A stretch of DNA of 64,000 nt. It comes from DATMFV01 sp035555975. Lineage in GTDB: Bacteria; Verrucomicrobiota; Verrucomicrobiia; Chthoniobacterales; Chthoniobacteraceae. Positions 8,775-17,075 of the stretch are shown here, in pieces (position 1 is the stretch's first letter; the number at the start of each line of letters is the position of its first letter). The notes under the pieces were generated by a model that saw only the letters and a list, made by a program, of their open reading frames with translations, ran no database searches and was not told the origin of the DNA. The position numbers and the translations under genes are program-made. The stretch covers positions 38,805 to 102,804 of the forward strand of contig DATMFV010000032.1 of assembly GCA_035555975.1 (NCBI GenBank), given 5' to 3'.

Positions 8775-9853
8775 AAACGCCCTCTCCCTTCTGGAGCGGA
8801 ACCGCCGCCGAGGTCGGCGCGGCGCAGCAACGGGCCTGGAGAGCGGCATGGGAGCCGTTCCACGCCCGCCTGCATGCCGAGGGCAACCGCAGGATCGACG
8901 CCGCCCGGGTGCGACAACTGGTCGCGCTGCTGGAAACATGGGCGCCGGACTGGCTCATCGAAGCCGAAGCCTTTGCCGGGGAACACCTGGAAGGCTACCT
9001 CGACGACCAGTGCCGCAGGCTCCAACCCGACCCGCACACGCTAGCGGAAGCCAACTGCTCCACGCTGCTCGCCCTGGGCCGCGCCACCGCCGACGGCGCA
9101 CCGCTGCTGCTCAAGATCCGCGATGAAGCCCCTCACCCGCAGATCCGCTTCCGCCGCAAGGTCGGCGCGACCCGCGCGGTCCTCACCGGAACCAACCTCG
9201 GCAATCTCGGCATCGCCCAGATGGCCAACGACGCCGGGCTGGTCGGCGCGAACAACACCGGCGGGCCGTTGAAGGAGTGCAGCGGCGAGGTCGGGCTCAA
9301 CGATTGCCTGGTCCTGCGCCTGATCGCCGAGACGTGCGCCACCTGCGCGGAAGCCGTCCGCCTGCTGGAACGGCTGGCCGCCGCGCGGGCACTAGGCAAC
9401 GGAGGGTATGCACGGGGGATGATCTTCCTGCTCGCCGACGCCACCGGGCGCGGGGTGATCGCCGAGTGCTCCCGCACCGAAGTCGCCGTGAGGGAAGTCA
9501 CCGACGGGGTCTGCGGGCGCACCAATCACTTCCTGCTGCCGGAAATGGGAGCGCTGGGCGATCCCGCTCGCAACCGGGAAATCGCGGTCCAAAGCTCCCT
9601 GGAACGCTATGACAGGCTGATGAAACTGGCCCGTGAGCTTCCCACCCTCTCACCGGAAAGGTTGATGGAGATTTCCCGCGATACCGCAGGAACCTACCCT
9701 TTATGCCAGAGCGCTTCCACGCTGCCGTGGCGCACGGTTTCCTCCTGGGTCCATCGGGTCAGGCCCGTACCGCAACCGCCGCAGTCGTGGTGTTGTGACA
9801 CCGCGCCCGTGGATGGCCGCTATGTGCCGGACTCTTCCTGCCAGACTCCATGA
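8771..9853 (+). CDS. C45 family autoproteolytic acyltransferase/hydrolase (Ntn hydrolase)
   Basis: A 360-residue protein related to acyl-CoA:6-APA acyltransferase-type Ntn hydrolases. The likely nucleophile is Cys96 in EANCSTLLAL, which would become the new N-terminus after self-cleavage. It is followed by LLLKIRDEAP and, later, GLVGANNTGG, LNDCLVLRLIAETCATCAEAVRLL and GYARGMIFLLADATG, all typical of C45 proteins. The tail after about residue 310 is Pro/Ser/Cys-rich and unlike the family. The gene is translationally coupled on both sides. An amide or ester acyl bond is the expected target; the substrate is unknown. Confidence 0.75.
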   Translation: MKTPSPFWSGTAAEVGAAQQRAWRAAWEPFHARLHAEGNRRIDAARVRQLVALLETWAPDWLIEAEAFAGEHLEGYLDDQCRRLQPDPHTLAEANCSTLLALGRATADGAPLLLKIRDEAPHPQIRFRRKVGATRAVLTGTNLGNLGIAQMANDAGLVGANNTGGPLKECSGEVGLNDCLVLRLIAETCATCAEAVRLLERLAAARALGNGGYARGMIFLLADATGRGVIAECSRTEVAVREVTDGVCGRTNHFLLPEMGALGDPARNREIAVQSSLERYDRLMKLARELPTLSPERLMEISRDTAGTYPLCQSASTLPWRTVSSWVHRVRPVPQPPQSWCCDTAPVDGRYVPDSSCQTP

Positions 9854-11694
9854 CGACCGATCCTTCCCTTCCCACCGGCGATCCCCTGCCGCCGATGATC
9901 CATGACCTGTGGCAGGACTCCCACGGTTTTCTCCATGGCGAACGCCTGCGCATGGAAGCGATGGCGGCTTCGCGGGGGCACCGGCTGCCCCTTTCCCTCG
10001 AAGGCTGGCGCAAACAGGCCGATACGCTTGCGCAAACGTTGAACGCCCGGCTGCACCTTGCCGAAGCGCCCTGCCCGCTGGATGTTCAGATTCACGGGGA
10101 GATCTGCCTCGATGGCTACCGCATCCGCAAGGTCTCCTTTGCCTCCTCCCCCGGCATCCGCGTGACCGCGCTGCTCTATATTCCCGAAGGCAAAGGTCCC
10201 TTTCCCGGCGTCCTGAACCTGCATGGCCATTGGTTTGAGGGGAAGATCGCGGCCCGCGTCCAGTCGCGGGGGCATCTGCTGGCAAAAAGCGGGTTCGTCG
10301 TGCTTTCGCCGGATGCGCCCGGTTCGGGCGAGCGCGGGAGCGATGAACGCCAATGGTCGTACCATGGCGGAGCCCCGGCGGCGGAGCTTTTCCTTGCGGG
10401 CGACTCGCTGCTCGGGTGGCAGGTGCGCGACAACCGGCGGGCCATCGACCTGCTGCAATCGCTACCCTTTGTCGATCCCGACCGGATCGGGGCAACCGGC
10501 GCATCCGGCGGGGGGAACCAGACGATCTGGCTTTCGGCGCTGGATGACCGGATCAAGGCGGCGGTCCCGGTGGTTTCCGTCGGCTCGTTTGAAGCCTATA
10601 TCACCCGGCGCAACTGCCTTTGCGAGACCCTTCCCGGAGGATTGGCCCTCGGCGAACAATGGATGGTCCTGGGTAGCATCGCCCCGAGGCCGCTCCTGAT
10701 CCTCAACGCCCTTCTCGATGCCCCCGCTTTCGCTCCCGAGCCGCTCCGGTACACCGCGCGGCAGGTCGGGGAAATCTACCGGCTGCTGGGCGCGCAAGGG
10801 CGCTTCGATGTCCGCCTTCTCAATATGGAACACGGCTTCTTCCCCCCGGCGCTGGCGGCCATGATCGGGTGGATGCGGCACTGGCTTTGCGACGACCCTT
10901 CCCCCGCCCCGGTCGCGCTTCCCTCCTGGATGCCGTTGCCCGAAGAAGCCTTGATCTGCTACCCTCCCGGCGAACGTCCCGAAACGGTCGACTACCGGTT
11001 CAACCGGGAAGCGATCCGGCTGCGGCGAACCACGCCCGTGCCCGGCGCGGGCGGACGCGAAGCCCTCGCACCGTTGCTCGGCTGGCGGGAACCGTCGGCT
11101 GCCGATTCAAAAGCCGAGTGGAAAACGCTTCACGCCGATGGCTCCCTCTCGGGTTGCGTCCCGTCGGTTCGCGGCGTTCCGATACCGCTCTTCCTGCACA
11201 AGACCGTGCGCGATGCCCCGTGCGAAGTCCGGCTCCTCCTTTCCGCGCAGGGAAAGAAGAGCCCGTTTGTGCTTGATCAATGGCGCAACGCGATCGACGC
11301 GGGAGCCGTTCCCGCCGCGGCCGACCTTCCCGCGACCGGCGAGCTTTGCCGGGATCATCACCCGATGGAAGGGTGTGAATTCCACGACGACGCCCGCGCC
11401 GCCCTCTGGCTTGGCTATCCACTGGCGGGAGAATGGGCGGAAGCGATCGTCTCGCTCTGCCTGGCCCTCCGGCACGAAGCGCCCGGGGCTTCCATCCGGA
11501 TCGTCGCCCATCAGGAAGCGGCGTTCGCCGCACTGCTGGCCCGCGCCCTGCGTCCGCTCGAAGGGGTCAGCATCGAAGAACATGACGGCCTGCACTCTCT
11601 TTTGGAAAACCGCTCCACCTCGCTGGCGTGGCATGTACCGGGGTTTCTGCGGTGGGGCGATCTCGACCGGCTCCGGAGTCTTGCGGAGAGCTAA
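9850..11694 (+). CDS. Large alpha/beta hydrolase (acetyl-xylan-esterase-like), with extra C-terminal domain
   Basis: A 614-residue protein. Residues 80-350 form an alpha/beta hydrolase of the acetyl xylan esterase/dienelactone hydrolase group: oxyanion strand LNLHGHW (123-129), nucleophile Ser219 in GATGASGGGNQT, and a late MEHGFF giving the likely catalytic His. No signal peptide is visible, so it is probably cytoplasmic. Residues about 360-614 are an additional domain I do not recognise. A second protein of the same size and plan lies at 41758-43656. It overlaps the C45 gene by four bases and ends the operon. Confidence 0.75.
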   Translation: MTTDPSLPTGDPLPPMIHDLWQDSHGFLHGERLRMEAMAASRGHRLPLSLEGWRKQADTLAQTLNARLHLAEAPCPLDVQIHGEICLDGYRIRKVSFASSPGIRVTALLYIPEGKGPFPGVLNLHGHWFEGKIAARVQSRGHLLAKSGFVVLSPDAPGSGERGSDERQWSYHGGAPAAELFLAGDSLLGWQVRDNRRAIDLLQSLPFVDPDRIGATGASGGGNQTIWLSALDDRIKAAVPVVSVGSFEAYITRRNCLCETLPGGLALGEQWMVLGSIAPRPLLILNALLDAPAFAPEPLRYTARQVGEIYRLLGAQGRFDVRLLNMEHGFFPPALAAMIGWMRHWLCDDPSPAPVALPSWMPLPEEALICYPPGERPETVDYRFNREAIRLRRTTPVPGAGGREALAPLLGWREPSAADSKAEWKTLHADGSLSGCVPSVRGVPIPLFLHKTVRDAPCEVRLLLSAQGKKSPFVLDQWRNAIDAGAVPAAADLPATGELCRDHHPMEGCEFHDDARAALWLGYPLAGEWAEAIVSLCLALRHEAPGASIRIVAHQEAAFAALLARALRPLEGVSIEEHDGLHSLLENRSTSLAWHVPGFLRWGDLDRLRSLAES

Positions 11695-11732
11695 GCTCAT
11701 GCAGCTTAGAGGGTCGACCTCCGCCGACCGCG

Positions 11733-11757
11733 GGGTGGATGCTGTTCCCACCCTTTT
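11733..11757 (+). terminator. Possible intrinsic terminator
   Basis: A six-pair stem GGGTGG/CCACCC (11733-11738, 11748-11753) with a 9-base loop is followed by TTTT. It lies between the converging hydrolase and NmrA-like genes. The T-run is short. Confidence 0.4.
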
Positions 11758-11771
11758 CCCGTCTCCTTACT

Positions 11772-12575
11772 TCAACGGCTGCCGTGGGTCTGCGCGAGCC
11801 AGTCGGCGAGGTGCGTCGGGGCGAGGTGCGGGTGGCCGGCCGGGGCGGGCGTCAGGCTCCGGTCGTCGACCGGGGTGCCGAAGTAGCCGACCCCTGCGTC
11901 CGCAACGACCCGGCGGGGATCGTTTCGCGCGCGCAGGTATTGGCCGACCACCTCGGTCATCGGGAGCGCCTCGGGTCCGGCAATGTCGCGGGTGCCGTTC
12001 AACGGTTGCGCCAGCGCGGCAGCCGCCACTTCCGCTGCGACATCGCTGCTGTAGATCGGCTGCATGAGCGCCGGGGAAAGCCGGACTTCCCCGTCGCGGG
12101 TCGCCCCCTCGGCAATGGAAGCGATGAACTCGAAAAACTGCGTCGCACGAACGATGGTATAAGGAATGGGCGATGCCTTGATCAGGTTTTCCTGCACCAG
12201 CTTGGCCCGGAAATAGCCGCTGGCTTGCAGGCGGTCGGTGCCGACGACGGAGAGGGCGACGTGATGGCCGACCCCCGCCGCCTCTTCCGCCGCGAGGAGA
12301 TGGGCGGTCGATCTGCGGAAAAAATCCATCACCGCTTCGTCCTCGAACGAAGGCGAGTTGGAAACGTCGACGACGATCTGCGCCCCTGCCAAGGCTTCCG
12401 CGAGCCCCTCGCCCGTCACGGCGTTGACTCCGCGCGACGGCGAGGCCGCTACGACATCATGCCCCGCCTCGCGCAGGAGATTTGCCACCTTGCTCCCGAT
12501 CAACCCCGTACCGCCGATCACGACGATCTTGAATGCCTGAGCCTTGTTTGATGATATGGACCGATTCGCTTTCAT
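11772..12575 (-). CDS. NAD(P)-binding NmrA-like / atypical SDR protein
   Basis: A 267-residue protein with a Rossmann start KIVVIGGTGLIGSKVANLL (GGxGxxG) close to the N-terminus. It contains VDVSNSPSFED, HHVALSVVGTDRL, and the YFRAKLVQENLI segment characteristic of NmrA-like atypical SDRs. The start at 12575 (MKANRSISS) is preferred; an in-frame start 63 bases upstream would intrude on the control region shared with the LysR gene. It is divergent from the LysR gene, which probably controls it. A quinone or aldehyde reductase or redox-sensing role is possible. Confidence 0.82.
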   Translation of the reverse strand: MKANRSISSNKAQAFKIVVIGGTGLIGSKVANLLREAGHDVVAASPSRGVNAVTGEGLAEALAGAQIVVDVSNSPSFEDEAVMDFFRRSTAHLLAAEEAAGVGHHVALSVVGTDRLQASGYFRAKLVQENLIKASPIPYTIVRATQFFEFIASIAEGATRDGEVRLSPALMQPIYSSDVAAEVAAAALAQPLNGTRDIAGPEALPMTEVVGQYLRARNDPRRVVADAGVGYFGTPVDDRSLTPAPAGHPHLAPTHLADWLAQTHGSR

Positions 12576-12580
12576 GGTTA

Positions 12581-12590
12581 TATCACGATA
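12581..12590. promoter_or_regulatory. Candidate LysR-box palindrome in divergent promoter
   Basis: TATCACGATA (TATC-N2-GATA) lies in the 74-bp space between the divergent NmrA-like and LysR genes. LysR regulators usually bind such dyads near their own gene. The match is short. Confidence 0.3.
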
Positions 12591-12649
12591 CGGCCCGGCC
12601 CCCCGCTCCGGTAGTCGCCCGTTGTACATATCAGCCATACCTGTTTTGC

Positions 12650-13576
12650 ATGACCGCCTTTGAAGATCTCTCCCTCCTGCGCGCTTTCATCGCCATTGTC
12701 GAAAGCGGCAGCATCTCCGCCGGGGCCCGCAGGCTCCGCATCCCCCAGCCGACCCTCAGCCGCCGGTTGCGCGCTCTCGAAGAGCGCAGCGGCATGGCGC
12801 TGCTGCGGCGCGATACGCACCGGATGAGTCTCACCCTGGCGGGCGAACGGCTCCTGGAGGAAGCGCGGCTCATCCTCGTCCGCATCGACGACGCCCAGCA
12901 GCGGCTCCGCGAGGAGCACAACACCCTCTCCGGTCATCTGCGCCTGATCGCGAGCATCGACTATGGCCAATGCCATGTCACGCGGCTGGTGAGCCGCTTC
13001 CTGCTGCAACACCCCGGGGTCACCGCCTCGCTGGCGCTCACCAACCGGCCCCTGCACATGATCCGGGAAGGGGCGGATGTCGGCGTCGTGCCGGGCCGGA
13101 TCACCGACGAAAGCGTGATCGCCCGTCGGGTCGGCGCGATCGTGCTTCATCTCGCCGCCGCACCCGCGCTCGTCAAAAAACATCCCAGGGCGCGAACCCC
13201 GGCCGATCTCGCCCGGTGGCCGTGGCTCTCGCTCGACGGCCCGCAGTTCTGGAACGTCAACGAACTGATCCTGCACGGCCCCAAAGGCGCACCCCGGAAG
13301 GTGACCCTCTCGCCGGTCCTGACCTCCGAAGGGGTGACCAGCCTGTGCGAAGCTGCCCGCACCGGGCTCGGGCTGGCCCTTCTGCCGGACTGGCTCATCC
13401 GGGAGGATCTCCGCTCCGGGACCCTCGTACGGGTCCTCCCGGAGTGGAAGCCGCAGGATCTCCCCCTCCATGTTGTCTACGCGGGCAATCGCCTCCTGCC
13501 GCTGCGCACCAGCGCGTTTATTGACTATGCAGTGAAGGAGCTTTCCACCAACGGAGAATACCGGGGCGCGGCGTAA
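12650..13576 (+). CDS. LysR family transcriptional regulator
   Basis: A 308-residue DNA-binding regulator. The ATG at 12650 gives the standard start (MTAFEDLSLLRAFIAIVESGS). The winged HTH spans 4-62 with ARRLRIPQPTLSRRLRALEE as recognition region. The effector domain (about 90-300) contains the usual LALLPDWLIREDLRSGTLVRVLPEW near its end. It is divergent from the NmrA-like gene across 74 bp, the normal arrangement of a LysR regulator and its target. Confidence 0.92.
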   Translation: MTAFEDLSLLRAFIAIVESGSISAGARRLRIPQPTLSRRLRALEERSGMALLRRDTHRMSLTLAGERLLEEARLILVRIDDAQQRLREEHNTLSGHLRLIASIDYGQCHVTRLVSRFLLQHPGVTASLALTNRPLHMIREGADVGVVPGRITDESVIARRVGAIVLHLAAAPALVKKHPRARTPADLARWPWLSLDGPQFWNVNELILHGPKGAPRKVTLSPVLTSEGVTSLCEAARTGLGLALLPDWLIREDLRSGTLVRVLPEWKPQDLPLHVVYAGNRLLPLRTSAFIDYAVKELSTNGEYRGAA

Positions 13577-13580
13577 AGGC

Positions 13581-13602
13581 CCCGACCGGGTGGCGGGTCG
13601 GG
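13581..13602 (+). terminator. Possible terminator after LysR gene
   Basis: A seven-pair perfect stem CCCGACC/GGTCGGG (13581-13587, 13596-13602) with an 8-base loop starts five bases after the LysR stop. A pyrimidine-rich stretch (TCTTCTTTCC) follows. It lies between converging genes. Confidence 0.45.
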
Positions 13603-13638
13603 ACTCCCCGGCGGTCTTCTTTCCCCTTCTCCAACCCG

Positions 13639-16600
13639 TCAGAAGTTGATGCGAATCCCGCCGTTGACGCTGTGGGACTCGTAGTGAGTCCGGCCGATCT
13701 CGCCGAGGTAATAGGCAAAGACCGAAGCGCCGGGATGGATCTCGATGGAAGCGCCGGCGTCGATCACCAGGCTGTCGCGGCCGAGTTTCGGGCCTTCGAC
13801 GGCAAATGTTCCGCCGCCGCCGACAAAGCTGGAGCCGACGACGGCCTTCGCGTCGAGAAACTCATGCTTCCACTGCGCGCGCACCTCGGGGCTTACCCGC
13901 AGGCCGCCGACGTTCCAGACCCCCGCGAGCTTCACGCCCAGCGCGGAACGGAGCGATTCGGCGCTGTTGTCCGCCAAGTCCTGCGGCGCGGCGGAACCGC
14001 TTTCGCGGTACCCGTCCACCCCGAGATAAGTATAGGCAGCCGAAGCGACCGGCCCGACCGTGAAGCCCGGGCAGACCTCGTAATCGTAGCCGCCGCCCAG
14101 CAGCGCGTCGAATTCCCCGCCGTCGGTGTCGCCGCGCGCGGTCCCGCCGAGCGTCGCCCGCTTGATCCGGTAGGCGTTGTACCCGCCGCCGACCGCTGCG
14201 TTCAGGTACGCGCCGCCGTGGAAAAAGATGCCGTACAGGTTGCCGCGCCCGCCGTTGGCTTCCATCTTCCCGCCAAAGGCGAGATCGACGCCGGTATGAA
14301 CATACCCCGCGCTCAGGCCGAGCACGAACGCTTCGCTCACCCGGTAGTCCGCGCCGACGGTGACGCCGCCGCTGGTCAACTGGCTCCCTTTCGCCTGCGA
14401 AGTCGTCTCCACATCGGCCCATTCCCCCGAACCGGTGATGAAGAAACCCCACCGGCCCGGCGTCACGACCGGCGCGACGCTCTCGCGCCCGACCACGCTC
14501 CTGCCGTCCCAGCCCGCGAGGGTCAACCCGTCGCGGTCGTTGGCGAGCGGCGCGCCGTCGAGATGGAGCGTGCCGCGGCTATCCTGCAAGGAAAGCCCCC
14601 CGGCGCTGAAACCGCGGCTTCCCGCGCGGACGGCATCGAGGCGGCGTTCGATGTGGGTCTGCTGCACCTGCGCGGAAGCAAACCCGGCGTGGAAGATCGC
14701 GCTCAGGCTTTCGGGCGAAAGCAGGGAGAGCAGCCCCGGGATTTCGGAGAGATCGCCTTGATTGAGACGGGCGATCAGTTCCCCGAGGCGGCCCTTCTCC
14801 TCCGCGCGATCGAGCGCACGCGCCACCGCCCGCTGGTTGGGCGTTTCCGCCAGCGATGCAAAGGAATGGTTCAGGAACTCCAGCCAGACGGAATCGGGCC
14901 GGTAATCGACCGAAAGCGTCAGCCGTGAAGAACCAAAATCGTCCGCCACTTCGTCAAACCGGGAAACCACCCCCTCTTCGCTCCGGATAATCTCAAAGCT
15001 TTCATTTCCCTTGAAGTCGTGGCCGCCGCTGAAAACCTGCAACGTCCCGGCCAGTTCCACCGCTTCAAAGGAGACCAGCTTCCCCGTCTCCCCCCGTTCG
15101 TTGAAGGCGACGACGAACGTCCCGTCGGCTCCCTGAACATAGCCGGCGACATCGAGCACCCCGCCGGCGGAGATCACGGTGCCGTGGTTGCGAACCCCTC
15201 CAAGGATGTTGCCCGCCCCCTGCATGAAGGCCCCGGCGTGGACGTTGACTCCGCCAAACCCGACGTTGAAACTGTCGTTTTCAACCAGCGTCAGCATCCC
15301 GCCCTGAAGATCGAGCGCGCCGGAGATCATCACCTGCCCGTCGACGAGGAGTTCGCCCTCGCCCCGCTTCCGGAGCGATCCCGTCCCGGTCAGGCGACCG
15401 GAAATCGCGCTCGCGGCGTCGGCGAGGCCGATCGCCAGATCATTCGCGCCGCCCTTCCCAAGGTCGACCTGCCCGCCTTCGGCGATCACCAGCCCCGCCA
15501 GCGTTTGAGCGTGGTCGTTCAGGAAGACCGCCGCCGCTTCACCGGTCACATGAAGGTCCGAACCGAAGGGAATGGCATCCACGGCGTTGATTTCCAGCCG
15601 CCCGCCGGTCACATGCGTGCCGCCGGTGTAGTGGCTGGTGCGGTTGAGTTCCACCGTGCCGCTTCCGCTCTTGGACAGCCCGCCGCCTCCGCCAAGGGTC
15701 ACGTTGACGGCTCCCTCGTGAAGATCGAAACGACCGTCGGTCAGGATCACCCCATTGCCGAGGGTGTCATCAAGGCTCCCACTGTAGAGCGATAGCGTCT
15801 TCACGTTCTGGGTGGTCCCGAAAACGTCGAACGAGCCGGTCTCCGTCACTTCCAGCCGCGATGACGATGCCACGGCATCATCCACCGTCGTCTGGAGACG
15901 CCCGCTGATCACCGCCGTCTCGCCGGTGTGGCGGGTCGCCACGTTCAGGCGGGTCACGTCGCCATACTCGTCCCACCCGACCTGGTAGACATTCACCTGC
16001 ACGCCGGAGGGGTCGTCGACGAGCGCCACGTTCACGTCGCCATCCTGAAGGGTGATCGCCCCGCTCCGGCTTGAAAGCGTCCCGGTCCCGGCCGCCGAGC
16101 TGTCGTCGAACGCTCCGTTGATCAGGACCACCTCGCCCGCGACGCTCTGCGCCGTTCCGGCCACGTCAAAGATCCCGTCGGCCACAAACAGATGATTTGC
16201 CTCGGCGATGGCGGAGTCGACCGTGGTCCTTAGCGTCCCTTCAAAGACATAGACATCGCCGGTGAAGGTGTTGCGGCGGTTGAGGGAGGCCGCAAAACCG
16301 TCGTATTTGGAAAGGTCGCCCGCGCCGCCAAGAACGACGTCGATTTCACCCCCGTAGAGAAGATAACCTTCATCCGCCGTCACGACCGCGCCCCCGTCGG
16401 GATGACCGCTTCCCGAGCTGTCGATCACCCGTCCGTTGCCTTCGACAAAGAACATCCCGGCGATCGACTGGTCATAACCGTTGAGATCGAAGACGGCCCC
16501 GCTGCCGACGGCGATCCCGCCGATCTGCGCAAAGGCGTCGGCCACATCGGTCCGCAACGTCCCTTCCGAGACATAGACCAGGCTGGTCAGGTCGCTTTGG

Positions 16601-16941
16601 ACGCTGATGGAGACGAGATCGCTACCCATCTTGTCAAAATACGCCTCCCCGAAAAGACGGACGCCGATCTCCCCTTTCATGGCCGTGAAAAAGTCGGTCA
16701 CCTCCATCGCATCGGAGAAAGGCCCGGTTCCGGCGACGATCCTGCCGTCGATCAGGTCGACGTTCCCGTGCCGTTCCGGGCGGTCCCCGTCGGGGTCATG
16801 CTCCACCGAAGGGGTATAGGTGTCGCCGTTGTCGATGACGAGGTAGGGAAGGTCCGCCGCATGGGCTCCTGCGGCCATCATCAGCGAAGCGAGGGCGGCG
16901 GCGGTGGACGAAAGCAAAGGGATGGTTTTCTTGTTTTTCAT
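13639..16941 (-). CDS. Autotransporter with beta-helix passenger and C-terminal beta-barrel
   Basis: A protein of 1100 residues. The start at 16941 gives a clear signal peptide (MKNKKTIPLLSSTAAALASL, cut after AHA near residue 28). The passenger (to about 700) is made of glycine- and asparagine-rich repeats such as LSKSGSGTVELNRTSHYTGG and FTGDVYVFEGTLRTTV, typical of autotransporter-associated beta-strand repeats. The last 265 residues form the barrel (RWGFFITGSGEW to GGIRINF) and end in the terminal Phe needed for outer-membrane assembly. It is divergent from a two-component system. The passenger has no recognisable enzyme motif, so adhesion or surface structure is the likely role. Confidence 0.9.
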   Translation of the reverse strand: MKNKKTIPLLSSTAAALASLMMAAGAHAADLPYLVIDNGDTYTPSVEHDPDGDRPERHGNVDLIDGRIVAGTGPFSDAMEVTDFFTAMKGEIGVRLFGEAYFDKMGSDLVSISVQSDLTSLVYVSEGTLRTDVADAFAQIGGIAVGSGAVFDLNGYDQSIAGMFFVEGNGRVIDSSGSGHPDGGAVVTADEGYLLYGGEIDVVLGGAGDLSKYDGFAASLNRRNTFTGDVYVFEGTLRTTVDSAIAEANHLFVADGIFDVAGTAQSVAGEVVLINGAFDDSSAAGTGTLSSRSGAITLQDGDVNVALVDDPSGVQVNVYQVGWDEYGDVTRLNVATRHTGETAVISGRLQTTVDDAVASSSRLEVTETGSFDVFGTTQNVKTLSLYSGSLDDTLGNGVILTDGRFDLHEGAVNVTLGGGGGLSKSGSGTVELNRTSHYTGGTHVTGGRLEINAVDAIPFGSDLHVTGEAAAVFLNDHAQTLAGLVIAEGGQVDLGKGGANDLAIGLADAASAISGRLTGTGSLRKRGEGELLVDGQVMISGALDLQGGMLTLVENDSFNVGFGGVNVHAGAFMQGAGNILGGVRNHGTVISAGGVLDVAGYVQGADGTFVVAFNERGETGKLVSFEAVELAGTLQVFSGGHDFKGNESFEIIRSEEGVVSRFDEVADDFGSSRLTLSVDYRPDSVWLEFLNHSFASLAETPNQRAVARALDRAEEKGRLGELIARLNQGDLSEIPGLLSLLSPESLSAIFHAGFASAQVQQTHIERRLDAVRAGSRGFSAGGLSLQDSRGTLHLDGAPLANDRDGLTLAGWDGRSVVGRESVAPVVTPGRWGFFITGSGEWADVETTSQAKGSQLTSGGVTVGADYRVSEAFVLGLSAGYVHTGVDLAFGGKMEANGGRGNLYGIFFHGGAYLNAAVGGGYNAYRIKRATLGGTARGDTDGGEFDALLGGGYDYEVCPGFTVGPVASAAYTYLGVDGYRESGSAAPQDLADNSAESLRSALGVKLAGVWNVGGLRVSPEVRAQWKHEFLDAKAVVGSSFVGGGGTFAVEGPKLGRDSLVIDAGASIEIHPGASVFAYYLGEIGRTHYESHSVNGGIRINF

Positions 16942-17075
16942 GGAAGGGAGGCCGATCCTGAACCACCTCCGGCGAAGTCGGCCATCCCACCTTTGGACCA
17001 TGGATCGCCCGGTCCGGCCTTTTTGTGGTTCTTTGGTAGCATTGCGCTTTGCGGTCGGTATACCCTGCCCGTTTT

